Shown here: positions 1 through 11,040 of the stretch, piece after piece
Numbering within the stretch: the first letter of the stretch is position 1
Layout: every line of letters starts with the position of its first letter
From: Mimachlamys varia
Taxonomy: Eukaryota; Mollusca; Bivalvia; Pectinida; Pectinidae
Assembly: GCA_947623455.1 (NCBI GenBank)
Contig: OX392535.1
Location: 34,682,688-34,746,687, forward strand
Length of the DNA stretch: 64,000 nt
Direction: 5' to 3'
The notes under the pieces: generated by a model
The model's input: the letters and a program-made list of their open reading frames with translations, nothing else
Told to the model about the DNA's origin: nothing
Databases searched by the model: none
Program-made: the position numbers and the translations under genes

Positions 1-162
1 ATAGAATTTTTTTTTTTTTATCAAAGCTTGAGAAGCCTTTTAAGACAGACTCCAGATTGTTTTCGGCTCCCTTCAAATTTGAATTTGAAATCTGACTTGT
101 TGCTGCTAAAATCTTCTCGTGACTTTAAACAGGTAATTGGGCCCAACGGCGAATACGACCAC

Positions 163-330
163 ATGGACCTGAGAATTTGTTACAGTTAGTTTTGGACCTA
201 AACTAGGGTGTTTAGAGTAATTTTACACTTTGTTTTTTTTTGGGGGGGGGGGGGGGGGGTTAGTTCAGTTTTTGATAAAAATGTCCCCCTCAAAGGTCAT
301 AAAAGCTCATAATAATAGCCTTTATGACCA
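163..330. repeat. Half copy of a long-TIR MITE family
   Basis: The stretch carries the family signature 'gagaatttgttacag' followed by 'ttttggacctaaactaggg', a poly-G tract and 'gataaaaatg'. The same order recurs near 9731, 53941, 56200, 56312 and 58393. Only the left half is present here. The rest of 1-674 contains no feature I can support. Confidence 0.6.
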
Positions 331-674
331 TTGACCTAGGCGGATCCAGAGGGGGGCGCAGCCGGCGCGCGTCTTCTCTAAAATTTGCCTAGTGACCATA
401 TTTGCAAGAAATAAAACTAAGAATTTTATCACTAGACACCATTGCAAAGCATTTATTGGGTTGAATACTTTCAAAAATTCAGGGCTTCGCCACAAATCAG
501 ATTTAAAAAGTTTATATTACTTAAATTCTGTATCAATTAAGTGTAATATATAATATACGCCTGACAATTAACTACCCGCTCCCCACGTCTTCCATGTTTC
601 TTTTTCCTCACAATTTGGCTGATATCGATCACAAGATGACACACGAAGGGCGTTCGAAAACTTTTGCAAATTAC

Positions 675-1455
675 CTGTTTTCCTAGAAATATTTGAACAC
701 ACTGTTTCAATCTTTGATACTCCTTTTAGGGTAAACTAATCATAAACCGGTAAACTGCAGATCCAAGCTCACTTCTGGAACTATAACTCTTACCAGATAG
801 CTATTTTCTTAATTTCGAAAAAAATCACACGGGGCAAAGTGTGGGCTTTATGGAGGGTGTGGTGATACATTAACCTTTTCCGACCAAAAAAAATCTGAAC
901 TACAGATGATGATTTGTGGGCTGGGGCATTGTCATGTAACAATTGGACATGCTACAGACCCGTTTTAGGATGAATTTTTCTCTTTTGTGTTCGCAATATT
1001 TTCAGAACTACATTCTTATAGAAGCTTCCCGACTCACTCCTACATTTTGGAAAAGCAATTTGCATAATTGGTCCCCTATTTCTTAAGAAAATTGCGTATA
1101 AGTTACACGCATAACATCTTTTTTGCTCTCAATGTTCGTTTAGCAATACTTGGCCTTTTGGCATGTTTCAAAGCCCATACCCTATTGCCAACTTTCCTCT
1201 TAGGCTCATAAAAATGCACTCATGTCTCATCACCCATTCTGAGACTATCAAATGCCCTTTTCTGATATTTTGGGTACATATTCAACAGTTTCTTAGCCAT
1301 TGTACCTGTTTACGTTTCTGCTCGCCAGTAAGTAAATGTGGGATCCAACGAGTACTTATTTTCCTAATCTTGAGAATTTTCTTCAGAATGAAATGAACAG
1401 ATGCTTAACCCAAGTTTGTCACTCGTGCGAGCTGTCTGACTGTATAACGCATATT
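675..1455 (-). pseudogene. Decayed mariner-family transposase
   Basis: Translating the minus strand across several shifted frames gives consecutive mariner transposase landmarks. Near 1450-1300 there is a helix-turn-helix-like segment followed by RKISTRWIPHLLTGEQKRK. Near 1235-1180 there is MGDET followed by VHFYEPKRKVGNRVWALK and KRPSIAKRTL. Near 960-890 there is LLHDNAPAHKS, which holds the second catalytic Asp region. Near 780-690 there is LSGKSYSSRSELGSAVY, the conserved C-terminal segment. Stops and frameshifts interrupt every part, so the copy is dead. Intact mariner transposases are about 340-350 residues with a DD34D catalytic triad. The inverted termini were not located, so the boundaries are those of the recognisable coding homology only. 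Confidence 0.85.
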
Positions 1456-2790
1456 TTTTTGAGTTTGCTTATTAGAGTGCTTACTTGACGATGACTCGGT
1501 TTTCATTTTTGAGGATTGATGTTTACTTGGCGGGTGTCGTCGATGAAGCAAAAGACGTTTACTCTTCCGGAACACCTGGTCTTATTATTTTGTACTTTTA
1601 CGAGGATATCCACATGATTATTTCCTTTGTTCATATTTCCCCTCTAGTTTAATCGATTTTGAGTTAGGATTATGATTATGTTGACGCTTTGGTATTCTCT
1701 GATTTTTTACGCTCAATCCCAAGTTACATTGGGCTACACAAGAAAGCAATCTAAATTGCAAGGAAACCGGCTAGTGGATTTCAATGGAGCTCATTCTTAC
1801 TAGCTGGTTTTATGCTCTAAATCATGTAATACTCGAGTATACAGTGCGTTTGCACATGTTTTCGAATACTCCTCGTGTATATATATATATAATGCTGAGA
1901 ACTCACTATGGATGACAGAACGAACACCTTTACACAAAATTTCGTTCGTTCCAGAAACAAATATACGCCCCCTCTAAACCGAAATCCTGGATCCGCCTTT
2001 GTTAACAAGGAATTCGACCATGCAAGCATAACTGGTGTTATTTTTTATTATAAGATAATTTTATAAACACCAGAGAAAGACTAATTACAACGATGTACCC
2101 TTTATAATTATGTAGATGACTTGACAAGAACTATCGAAAATGAAAGCATCAATTTATGACACCATCTGGATTAAGACATTTATTTCTTTCGGCCTATTTC
2201 GTTTCCTCGGGGGTCTTCTAGGCTTCACATTTTAGGCCCCTTTCTTAGCATCATCACGGACTTAGATAGCAATTCCGTGGCATCACTGACGAGTCCTACA
2301 TGTAGATTAACGAAACAGCTGTATACATGTATATATGATGCAGTTTAATTAACTTCATAACTTGGCTTGGCTATATCTTAATTTAGATTATAAAGGCAAT
2401 GTTCTTTTGTGTGTCTTTTGTACAATCATTTGAACGGAAAATGGATGAAACTGTGAACAAAGACGGAGAGACAAAGAGTAGGATTTAGTACATCACGTGA
2501 CTGAATACTGCTTTCCCATTGGCTACACACATGGGTACTATGCAGCGATAGTGCCCGCTCACCCGGGCACTATCAGATTTGGCGCGATATTCAACGTGAA
2601 TCCATTATGACGTCACTATTAAGGTACGTCACAATGTTTGGATAGCACGATTATTGGCGCAAAAATAGACATGGATCATGAGTTGCTTGAAAATGGCTGA
2701 CTTTGGAATCGGCCGAAAGCTGACCATGGTTTATCACAATAAAACAAGTTTTGGTGTATAATTAAGCGGAAGGGTGATGTACTAAACCCA
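1456..2790. other. Intergenic stretch without supported gene
   Basis: AT-rich sequence with no open frame of known family. A short palindrome at about 2547-2574 has the arms 'gatagtgcccg' and 'cgggcactatc' and is related to the larger hairpin at 2791-2926. Confidence 0.5.
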
Positions 2791-2926
2791 TTATGGCCCT
2801 GTTGAGAGGGCACTATTGCCTCATAGTATTGCCTCGTGATGGAATAGTGCCCTCGCCTTCGGCTCAGGCACTATTCAACCCTCGACAATACTATGAGGCA
2901 ATAGTGCCCTCTCAACAGGGCCATAA
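2791..2926. repeat. Long perfect hairpin, MITE-like
   Basis: The left arm 2791-2831 begins 'ttatggccctgttgagaggg' and the right arm 2886-2926 is its exact reverse complement, 41 bp each. The 54-bp spacer contains a second internal palindrome ('gaatagtgcc' and 'ggcactattc'). No coding potential is seen. Such nested palindromes are typical of foldback or MITE elements. Confidence 0.8.
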
Positions 2927-3901
2927 TAGATAAATATGGCTTGACTAGATGCTCCGGAAGGGTACGCTTCTGCTTCATCGACGGCACTCAATCCATTTAA
3001 ATATCACCGAGGTTTTGTCGCATCCTTAAAGAAAGTATATCTATTTTTGTTGTGGGACAGCTATCAGTCAAAATGCCTAAGTCTGGTGTTAGGGTCAGAA
3101 GAAATTCTGGCAACAAAATAAACAGTGACAACAACCCATTCTTATGGGCATACTCACCCATCGGCGTTCATATCATCACAAAATGGAGAATTTTGGAAAC
3201 CCTGTTTAGTACCATCGTTGGTTTCCGACGATGGTTCAGTACATGCAATTAAAATCTTCTTTTTTTTTTTTTATAAAAACTGACCATTGAGGGGGAGGGG
3301 CAATGTTAAGGCCCGGGTTTGCTGAATGATTTTGTTATCAGAAATATAAGCCCTCGATTAAACGTTTGATAAGATTATTGTTGAGGTTCGGGATCCAATA
3401 CAAAGGACGCAGGTTCGCAGTTCTTATCATTACAGAAATTACGGTTTGCAATAAAAGATCCTAATGGAATGCTAATACAGAAACGTGAAAAGCTAGAATT
3501 TTCTCTTTCAAAACAATGGTAACACCAGGCATACTTATTTTTATTTTTACAAACAGACACAGTACAGTGTTTAACTTATTCATCCCTGAAGACGCATTTG
3601 AACTCTTCCAATCCAAAGGTTGGAAACGTTCATTATGAACTTCCAGGGGTGAATGAGTCAGTGTTTGCGAACAAAGATTAAAAAAAAACTTTGTCCTCAC
3701 AAACACATGCATATTAGTATTGTTCGTGTGGTTTAATTACTTATCAGAGTCAGGAAGCACAGACTTTGTGCAACGTTTTCCTTGTTTCTATATCCTTAGG
3801 GTCAAGTTGAAAGATTGTCGTCCAATTGTGCAGGAAGAATGACGTCATTTCCTGTTAACCTTACTCCGACCAATATTCTGCGCGTGTGGTTGCAGTTGGG
3901 G

Positions 3902-3996
3902 CATCATCGTCGGAAACCCACGGTACACTTCTCGGAGGTTTGCATATATACCGTATGCAAACGTCGGAGAAGTGTACAGTGGGTTTCCGATGATGT
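3902..3996. repeat. Imperfect inverted repeat with about 44-bp arms
   Basis: The left arm contains 'catcatcgtcggaaaccca' and the right arm contains 'tgggtttccgatgatg', around a short TA-rich centre. Arms match with a few substitutions. The flanks 2927-3900 hold no supported gene. Confidence 0.65.
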
Positions 3997-4329
3997 TGGG
4001 GCATGGGTACGAAGGAACTTACTTTTTGAGTAGCCTCGGAAAAGCTTCACCGCTTAGAGGATTATTCGACTGCGTCTCAGAATTTTGCTATTTTGAACTT
4101 CCCGGACCATAAACTTATTCATTTAATGGTGTGATATTACCAGTAAGGTTGATTTTCACTTCGATAAAATGATATTTTGTACTAGACCTTTACAAAATGT
4201 ATCTTAAATTAAAAAAAAAAACACACACATATATAATTGTTCAATTTCTTTAATTTACCCGGGTACATCTTGTAGACAAAATAGCGTGAAGGCACGTTCC
4301 TTTTTTACTTCAACCTTAGGTACACTGAT

Positions 4330-5125
4330 TCTGCACTGCCGAAAAACTAAACCTTTTGGCCAAAATATGGCTTATAATATAAGATCTATGTCTTTTCAAT
4401 CGAGAAACGAAAACCCACCAAAGCGAAATAACGCAATAACGCCAGAGCTAAATAATGAAAAGACGAACATCCACCAAACCGATGTAAAAAAAAAAAAAAA
4501 TTCTTCCTCTATTTGGCATTATTTTGTTATTTATCTTTGGCGTCTTTTCGTTTCTATAATTTCCATAACCAAAAGGTACATATACCAAAACGAAAAGACG
4601 AAAAAGGGCCACAGCTTAAAGACGAAAATTTGATGGATCTTTAGAAATGAAAAAGGTTAACATCCCCTCTTTTAATAAAATCAAAACTTTAATAAACTAC
4701 TATGTATTGTGTTCTTGTATTTTCCATTATATTTGTTTGTTACAATTTATGGCGACTTAAATAATTATGTTGACATATGTAAATTTTGCCCAATCTATTT
4801 GCTTCTATTATTTGGAAATGAACTAGTTTGAAATTGCAACGAAAACACGAAAAAAACCCGAAAAAACGAAAACCTGCAAAAGAAAAAAAAAACCGAAAAA
4901 CAAGAGGATGAAAAAGGTCCAAAGTCAAATAACGAAATAACAAAGAAAAGGCGCCATTTTATTTCTACGCTTTAGCCTAATTTTCAGTTTGGTTTGGCGG
5001 TTTTTTGCTTTGACGATATTTCGTCTGTTCGTTATTTAGCTTTGGGGTTATTTCGTTTTCTCGCTTTGGCGGTTTTTCGACTTTTCCTTATTTCGTATTT
5101 TTTCGCCTGACGTTATTTCGCAGGC
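4330..5125. repeat. AT-rich inverted simple-repeat block
   Basis: Repeated motifs such as 'cgaaataacg' and 'cgaaaaaacgaaaa' on the left (4390-4620, 4840-4940) are mirrored by 'cgttatttcg' and 'ggcggtttttcg' on the right (4990-5120). It reads as a decayed foldback or satellite-like element. Short frames crossing it are not credible genes. Confidence 0.5.
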
Positions 5126-7223
5126 GACAAAGCACTTTCAAAACACACTTGTAGTGTTTGTGTTGTTCTTATATTTCATTTAACAGGGCTTTTGGTCCCC
5201 GATACTGTATCACAAGTCTCGGTTTGCTAACATTCTTTAGAATGTATCAATATGATAAATATTTAATTGATTTATGTACCTCTTTTAATAATCCCATCAG
5301 AAGAATTAAGAGTAAATATATTAAGTACATTAAAAACGTGTTGATTTGTATCAGGCACAAGTGACGATTGGTTTTTAGCGCTAAAACTACGAGTAGTTTT
5401 GGCGTCTATTGCTGCCACTATTCTGTGACCTTTTGACCCATGTCATTTTTTCCCCACCCGCTCCGGAAAAGCTTGAATAACTACCAATCGCATGATATAT
5501 GAACTATTTGAAAGCCTGAACATTAAAGGAAATGATGTTCCCATGGTATTGTTGATAATTATGATGACTTTAATAATCTGTATGCAATTTGTAACAAAGA
5601 ATTCAATTTTTCACTCCCACAGCTCATTTAAATATTACGTCTCTGTTCTTAGTTTGACCTATCTGTGTATACATAACCTCTCGGCGTATAGCTACACACA
5701 CCATATATAACCTCGAGCTCTCGCGATCGGTGCTATATATACACTCGTATGTACGGATCGTGGTATGTCCCAGACACATCGCTAACAGGTGCGTGTGTAC
5801 TGTCATGCAATTTGTATTAAACTTTGATTATATAATCGCTTCATAGCCAACAGTCCTGGTTTTGATTTGATTTCTGACCGAAGGCCATCTTGGACATTTA
5901 GCTCACAGAATAACATCTTTCAGTTGATAATGCCTTTTCTTAAGAAGAAAATAAAGGAAAAAATCCAACTTTTTTTAAAAACAAATGAAGATAGTCTATG
6001 GTGGGTACCAAGATCCTTCTGGTACCTATCGTTTAATGTTCATACAGATATGTTTGACTAACTATGTATGTGCATAAGTTAGTGTCTCTGATGCACGGGA
6101 TATTCTTTATCCGATGTCTTAAATGTTTATAAGACTTAATAGTTTATATATATGTTCTAAAGTTAATGTCGCATTTGGTTTTCTACAAACGACATCATAT
6201 CTTAAATCTTTTATGAGATATACATGTACATATGTATGATATAGAATGAAATGAAACGAAATGTTTAAATTGCTACATTACATCCGTTTTCATTAATCGT
6301 ACTTTTAGGAGGTTGGTATGATATGTCTACTTCATAATGCAAACTGTTATTACCTTACAAACAAACATTTTATTATCAAAACAAACCAGTATATGTCGTT
6401 TCAACTTTGATCTGCCATTGCTACCGTAATTAATCCTCATCTTGCATTTCCAACTGGAACTCAGGTGTGATTTTTTGCTAAAATTGTTTTAAGTGTTGCA
6501 GGGAAGGTTTATGAAATGAAGCTTCATTTTGTGTCTAACAAACTAATACCGTTTATTTCAATGCATATATTAAAAGAAACACATTCGCTTCCCTGTAAAT
6601 TGATCAATATTCATTTCAAAATAAAAAAAAAATGATATTTTATTCAAATTGTAAAAGCACTGCACTAAATTGTACATGTACATTGAAAACAACTGGTCAA
6701 TCTAAACAATTTGCGTGTAAATTATGTTTACTCTAAATACTTACTAACCTAATCCCTATACTGAAACCTTCTGATATCGAAACTTAGTAACCCACGCAAC
6801 AAAATCACTTCAATAGCTGTTAAAAAATACATACTTTTGTTAGAAGTTTTAGCGTTTCAGTACTTTCAGTACTTTGATTTTTACCGTCGACTTTGAGCAC
6901 TTGTCGGAGTCTAAAGATTAACAGGGAGTATACATAACTGTGATGGATAAAGATCGAGCACGTTTCTTCTGATGCGATGAGTCAACAAGTAAAGCAGGTC
7001 AGTATATATTGCATTCATGCACAGGTTAACGCAACACAATCGTCGTTCATGACACTGTCAAACAATCACAAGCGGCGTTAACGAATGCGTTATGAATTTG
7101 ACGTCCTCTATCCTTGACCGTGTGGATTATATATTTGACACATGTAATCATGTAAATGACCAGTGGAATTATGGACTGGACATCCTGAATCCTGCATTTA
7201 ACGGTCGGTTTGGAATTGTGGAT
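5126..7223. other. Intergenic, 3' flank of the stress-protein gene
   Basis: No gene is supported. A reverse-strand AATAAA lies at about 6639-6644, about 580 nt past the stop of the universal stress protein gene. It could be its polyadenylation signal, but the distance makes this weak. Confidence 0.35.
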
Positions 7224-7415
7224 TCAGTGTCGACAAACCAATACGGGTACACTGGAATGGTGAATGACGTAATCACTGACGCTCCCGAGAAATGTACGTC
7301 TGACGGTACCAAGCCCTCTACATCCCGTTAAGATCATGTTAGCTTTCCGCTCCTCCGCTAATTTAACTATCGTTGGACCTGGTTCTCCCGACAATTTCAC
7401 AACCTCTCCTTTCGC
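7224..7415 (-). CDS. USP gene, last coding exon with ATP-binding motif
   Basis: Encodes [20 protein letters not shown], then [19 protein letters not shown], then the terminal strand VPVLVCRH and a TGA stop. The spacing G-CR-G-9 residues-G-S fits the ATP-binding UspA signature. The acceptor is TTTTGAAG. Confidence 0.92.
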   Translation of the reverse strand, partial: AKGEVVKLSGEPGPTIVKLAEERKANMILTGCRGLGTVRRTFLGSVSDYVIHHSSVPVLVCRH

Positions 7416-10176
7416 CTTCAAAAGAAAATAAGCAGATATTTACCTTTTTGTACGCCATATGCATTCATTGAAATATCATAACGTTGAAACGCCTCGTTGA
7501 AACGCAAAATTTTGAAAAAGTGTTCGCCGTTGATTTTTTTTTTTTATTTTTTTTTTTTGCAATTTGTCTAAATGTTTTAAAGTATTTCGAAATGTTTGAG
7601 ATATTTGAAAATAGAGATCAAGTACTCATACAGATACTTTATTTTAAAACTAACCTTGTAAGTGTCAAGTGTCTTTTGAAGACGTTCTACCGTCTGGTCT
7701 GCCCGTCGTTCCTCCTCACGAAAGGCCTGTATGAGTAACTTGTAGTCGGTTGGGTCCCAGATGGCTATGAAAGGATTTTGAATATAAGATGAAAGTGAAG
7801 CTCAACAGTTTATTACATTTTTACCAGTGAAATATCAGAAAATATCAGCTTGATAAAGCTTATATCATCACTGCTTATATATATCATCACTATATATATC
7901 ATCACTAGATATATCATCACTAGTGATGATATAAGTTTTGGTCCAATATCATTGCGCACTATTTTGTGTACCTTTTTTTTCATTGTTCTATAACTAAATC
8001 ATGGAAAAAAAGGAAATTAAAACTTTAAAGTATTTTTGAAATTAATAAATATCTTATGGATTTTATTAATATGTTTTGTATTTTTGCCAAATTTTGAACA
8101 AAAAAATAGAACTTCATCCTGTGGCGTATTAATATTCTATAATCATTAGGCACTCCGTCCTGATCAGTTGTAACTGCAAATTTTAAAAATGAAATCAGAC
8201 GTTTGGGAATTTCGAAAATGAAATAAAAAGAAAATTCAATGGTTTCCAAAATAAATATCAAATATATTTCACTCGTATAGCAGATTTTAAATATATTTTC
8301 ACTCGTGCTACGCACTCGTGAAAATATAAAGAAAATCGGCCATACTCGTGAAATATATTTGATATGTAACGGGAAACCATTGAAAAGCCTCTATATCCTT
8401 AATAAGAATCATAGGATTGTAAAACCACAAATAGTCCTTTCCATAATTATGCATTAAATCTACAGGACAAATTTGTGGATACAGATTAAATCTGAACATT
8501 TGCCAAGTCCGGTGTTATACATGGATTTCTATGACGGATCCGTGTATAGTTGTTATTGGCCTTGCTTCATTGAAAAATATTTACCATTGAATGACATTCA
8601 GTTGGCATTCATCAGGTAATGAATGCCATTGACCGAATGTTGACGTCATCATTATTATGACATCATAATTGTTACGTTGGATACCATTGACCATCCCCGG
8701 GCGATGGCTGTTCTTTTCATTGAACAAGTATACACGACAAATACATTTTTTGAGCTAAATACTGAGAAATATAATGTGTTATTGATTGTTTTATGAGATG
8801 AACAGATTCTAAAAATGGTAAATATAAGTATTGAACTGCTTTCAGTTGGCATTCATTGGATATATGAATGCCAACTGGACAAAGTTAAATCCAACATGTA
8901 GCGCTAGCGCGCTTCATTGAATTTGTCTTTGTCCAGTTGGCATTCATAACCCTATGAATGCCAACTGAAAGCTGTTCAATACTTAATTATCAAACATTTT
9001 GGCCATTACACCCATCGAACAGTCCGTGCTTGAGCAATTCTTTTGGGCCAACAATCTACTAAAAAGTGTACATTGACCTTGAAAAACGCCAAGTCAATCT
9101 TTGAGCACACAAAACTCCAAGCTCTCTGTTCTTCCTAAATATGTTTCTACTCACATCCGTAGGTGTTCAGCTTCCGGTGGTCCACACAGTGCACGATGAT
9201 GACGTAATTACTGTCGCTGTGAATATTCTTTATGTACCCTACATCAACAAAAACGTATATATTATCATAGGTTTTATATATAAACAACTCACATCTCGTC
9301 ACAAACAACCAGAATTAACCTATATCATACTTCTAAACATTCTTAAAAAAAAAAAAAAATATTCAAGTTTTTTTTCTTCTTCGGTGATTCACCCTCCATC
9401 AATAATGATGTTTACGGGAAAGTTTTACGGGGTGTTTGTCGTAAAATCTTACAGGAATCTCTAAAAATAGCCAAATATTTCAACTCAAGTTCATCGGGGT
9501 TCCAATTTGGGTCATGCATTAAATAAATGAAATTCACAAAAATTCTTAGCATCAATCGACTATTATTTTGAAATGAATAATTGAGTAATAACTACCATGA
9601 CGATCAAAGTTTCTGCTAAATAAATCAGCATATACGACTTACATATAATTAAAACTTGGTCGGTTATATTCCTGTATACAATGTAGTTTCATTGAAATCA
9701 GTTCACAGGTTTAGGAGGAGTTGTCTGAAACACATGGACCTGAGAATTTGTTACAGCTAGTTTTGGACCTAAACTAAGGTATTTAGATAAATTTCACATG
9801 CACTTTGTGGGAGTTTAGATCAATTTTCGATAAAAATGCCCTCTCAATGGTCATAAAGCCAAAACGTGTAAAATTCCTCTAAAACATGCCAGGTCAGGTA
9901 AAAAAAATCTAGCTGTAACAAATTCTCAGGTCCCTGTGATTCCAGTATAATGATTCTATCTTCATTTCGGAGCGGGGGGGGGGGGTATAATCATAGTAAT
10001 CTTATCACGTGACACATGTCTCCAGTCCTGAAAATGATTCCAATAAATTCTCAATTTCAAACCTAAGAAAACCTTATCGTGTTGATCGTACATTGGAAGG
10101 CTTTGTTGGCTTCCTCGCTACCATCCATACACACGACGTTGATCTGCTCCTCTAGATCTGTTGTGTCCGCCATCAT
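7224..10176 (-). CDS. Universal stress protein (UspA family), 4 coding exons
   Basis: Four exons (10176-10092, 9238-9155, 7764-7655, 7415-7224) splice with GT-AG borders into 471 nt, which is 156 codons plus stop and the usual single-domain UspA length. The N-terminus reads [20 protein letters not shown], the first beta-strand and DGS loop of the family. The middle has YVIIVHCVD. The C-terminus has TGCRGLG, then LGS, then VPVLV, which contains the G-2x-G-9x-G-S nucleotide-binding motif intact. UspA proteins of this class bind ATP and are induced by stress in many organisms. Animal lineages such as molluscs carry many copies, but their exact role is unknown. Of two adjacent start codons, the second (10173) has the better Kozak context (A at -3, G at +4), giving 155 residues. 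Introns hold MITE copies. Family assignment is firm; function in this organism is inference. Confidence 0.9.
7655..7764 (-). CDS. USP gene, coding exon 3
   Basis: Encodes [20 protein letters not shown] and the helix [16 protein letters not shown]. The acceptor is CATAG. The donor AAG|GTTAGT is in phase 0 and meets GCG of the last exon. Confidence 0.87.
8829..8985. repeat. MITE with terminal and internal inverted repeats in USP intron
   Basis: The ends read 'aagtattgaactgctttcag' and, on the other side, 'ctgaaagctgttcaatactt', an inverted pair with one mismatch. Inside, 'ttggcattcat' and 'atgaatgccaa' repeat on both sides of a GC-rich centre. Related fragments occur at about 8590-8640, 14690-14790 and 21150-21195, the last in an intron of the collagen gene. 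That dispersed distribution supports mobility. Confidence 0.75.
9155..9238 (-). CDS. USP gene, coding exon 2
   Basis: Encodes [19 protein letters not shown] and HRKLNTYG, the second helix and strand of the UspA fold. The acceptor is TAG and the donor is GTGAGT, leaving T to join CC of the next exon as Ser. Confidence 0.87.
9731..9938. repeat. Near full-length MITE of the CACAGGGACCTGAG family
   Basis: It starts 'cacatggacctgagaatttg' and ends with 'aattctcaggtccctgtg', so the two halves are inverted copies of each other. The centre has 'gataaaaatg' and a run like 'ctcaatggtcataaa'. No coding capacity. It sits in intron 1 of the USP gene. Confidence 0.8.
10092..10176 (-). CDS. USP gene, coding exon 1
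   Basis: Encodes the start and the strand-loop [12 protein letters not shown]. It ends at CAA T with the donor GTACGA, leaving one base. That base plus GG of the next exon makes Trp and gives AFQWYIKNIH, matching the family consensus. A competing donor 16 nt further downstream (AAG|GTTTTC) would shift the frame, so it was not used. Confidence 0.85.
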
Positions 10177-10247
10177 GACCCTGCTGCTTGTTGTTTCACT
10201 ACTGCGATAAACATATATATATATTGTTATCAGATATCTGTACCCTA

Positions 10248-10460
10248 GCCTATAGTACAGGGGCTAGGCACGGACCTATGTCACGATGAAATGATTGTCA
10301 GATAATTTTTTTACCTTTCTCGAATATAGCCCCTCCCACTACTATACATCTGTCACAGATATATAGTAGTGAGAAGGGCTATATTCGAGAAATGTAAAAA
10401 AAATTATCTGACAATTATTTCATAGTGACATAGGTCCGTGCCTAGCCCCTGTGGCCTATA
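10248..10460. repeat. Long inverted-repeat MITE with about 98-bp arms
   Basis: The left arm runs from 'cctatagtacaggggctagg' to 'ccactactata'. The right arm runs from 'tatagtagtgagaagggcta' to 'cctagcccctgtggcctata' and matches the reverse complement with only a handful of substitutions. The spacer is about 15 bp. It lies just upstream of the USP start codon. Confidence 0.85.
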
Positions 10461-11040
10461 ATACAGGTTTTAATCACCACTGAATTGTTGTGTAAATACA
10501 TTATACAAGTACATTTATACTGTAACACTTCAGAAGGCTTGATAAATGAATCCTATCTTGATGGTTTGTAAAATATATTACTGTACCTGCCATTATCCTC
10601 GAAATAAATATAAGCAAATCATTTTATAAAATCAGCTAACTATATAACACAGAAAAACACTAGCTAGACCCAAGGAAATTGTTTTAAATCAATTTTTTCA
10701 AACAAATCTGGTTATACCTCGTTTTCAAAAGGTGAGGTTAAGGTCAAAGCCCAGGTCACAGTGAGGTCAAAGTAACCCACTACTTGCATTGATTACATTC
10801 TTAAGATATGCCCACGATAGAATTTTCCCAAGAAAAGTTCTTGCATCTGGCCATCCAAAAATGTGTGTGTTTTTTTAAAGACAGTCGGGATAGTATAAAA
10901 GTTATGACGAGGACAAAACCTCTTCTAAAGTTAAGGTCAAAGGCCATGTCAGATTACAGACTGAATTCTTGAAGTCTACACTCTAGATATGTCATCCCAA
11001 GATGTCTTGTACAACAAGTCCGGTTACAAACGTTCTAGCA
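10461..11040. other. Intergenic with degenerate 'aggtcaaag' repeats
   Basis: Contains 'gaggttaaggtcaaagccca' and similar phrases, a decayed dispersed repeat that also occurs around 14070-14640 and 45740-45860. No gene is seen. Confidence 0.5.

Noticed and set aside
7092..7331. Plus-strand 79-codon frame overlapping the last USP exon
   Set aside because: Antisense to a well-supported coding exon and without homology.
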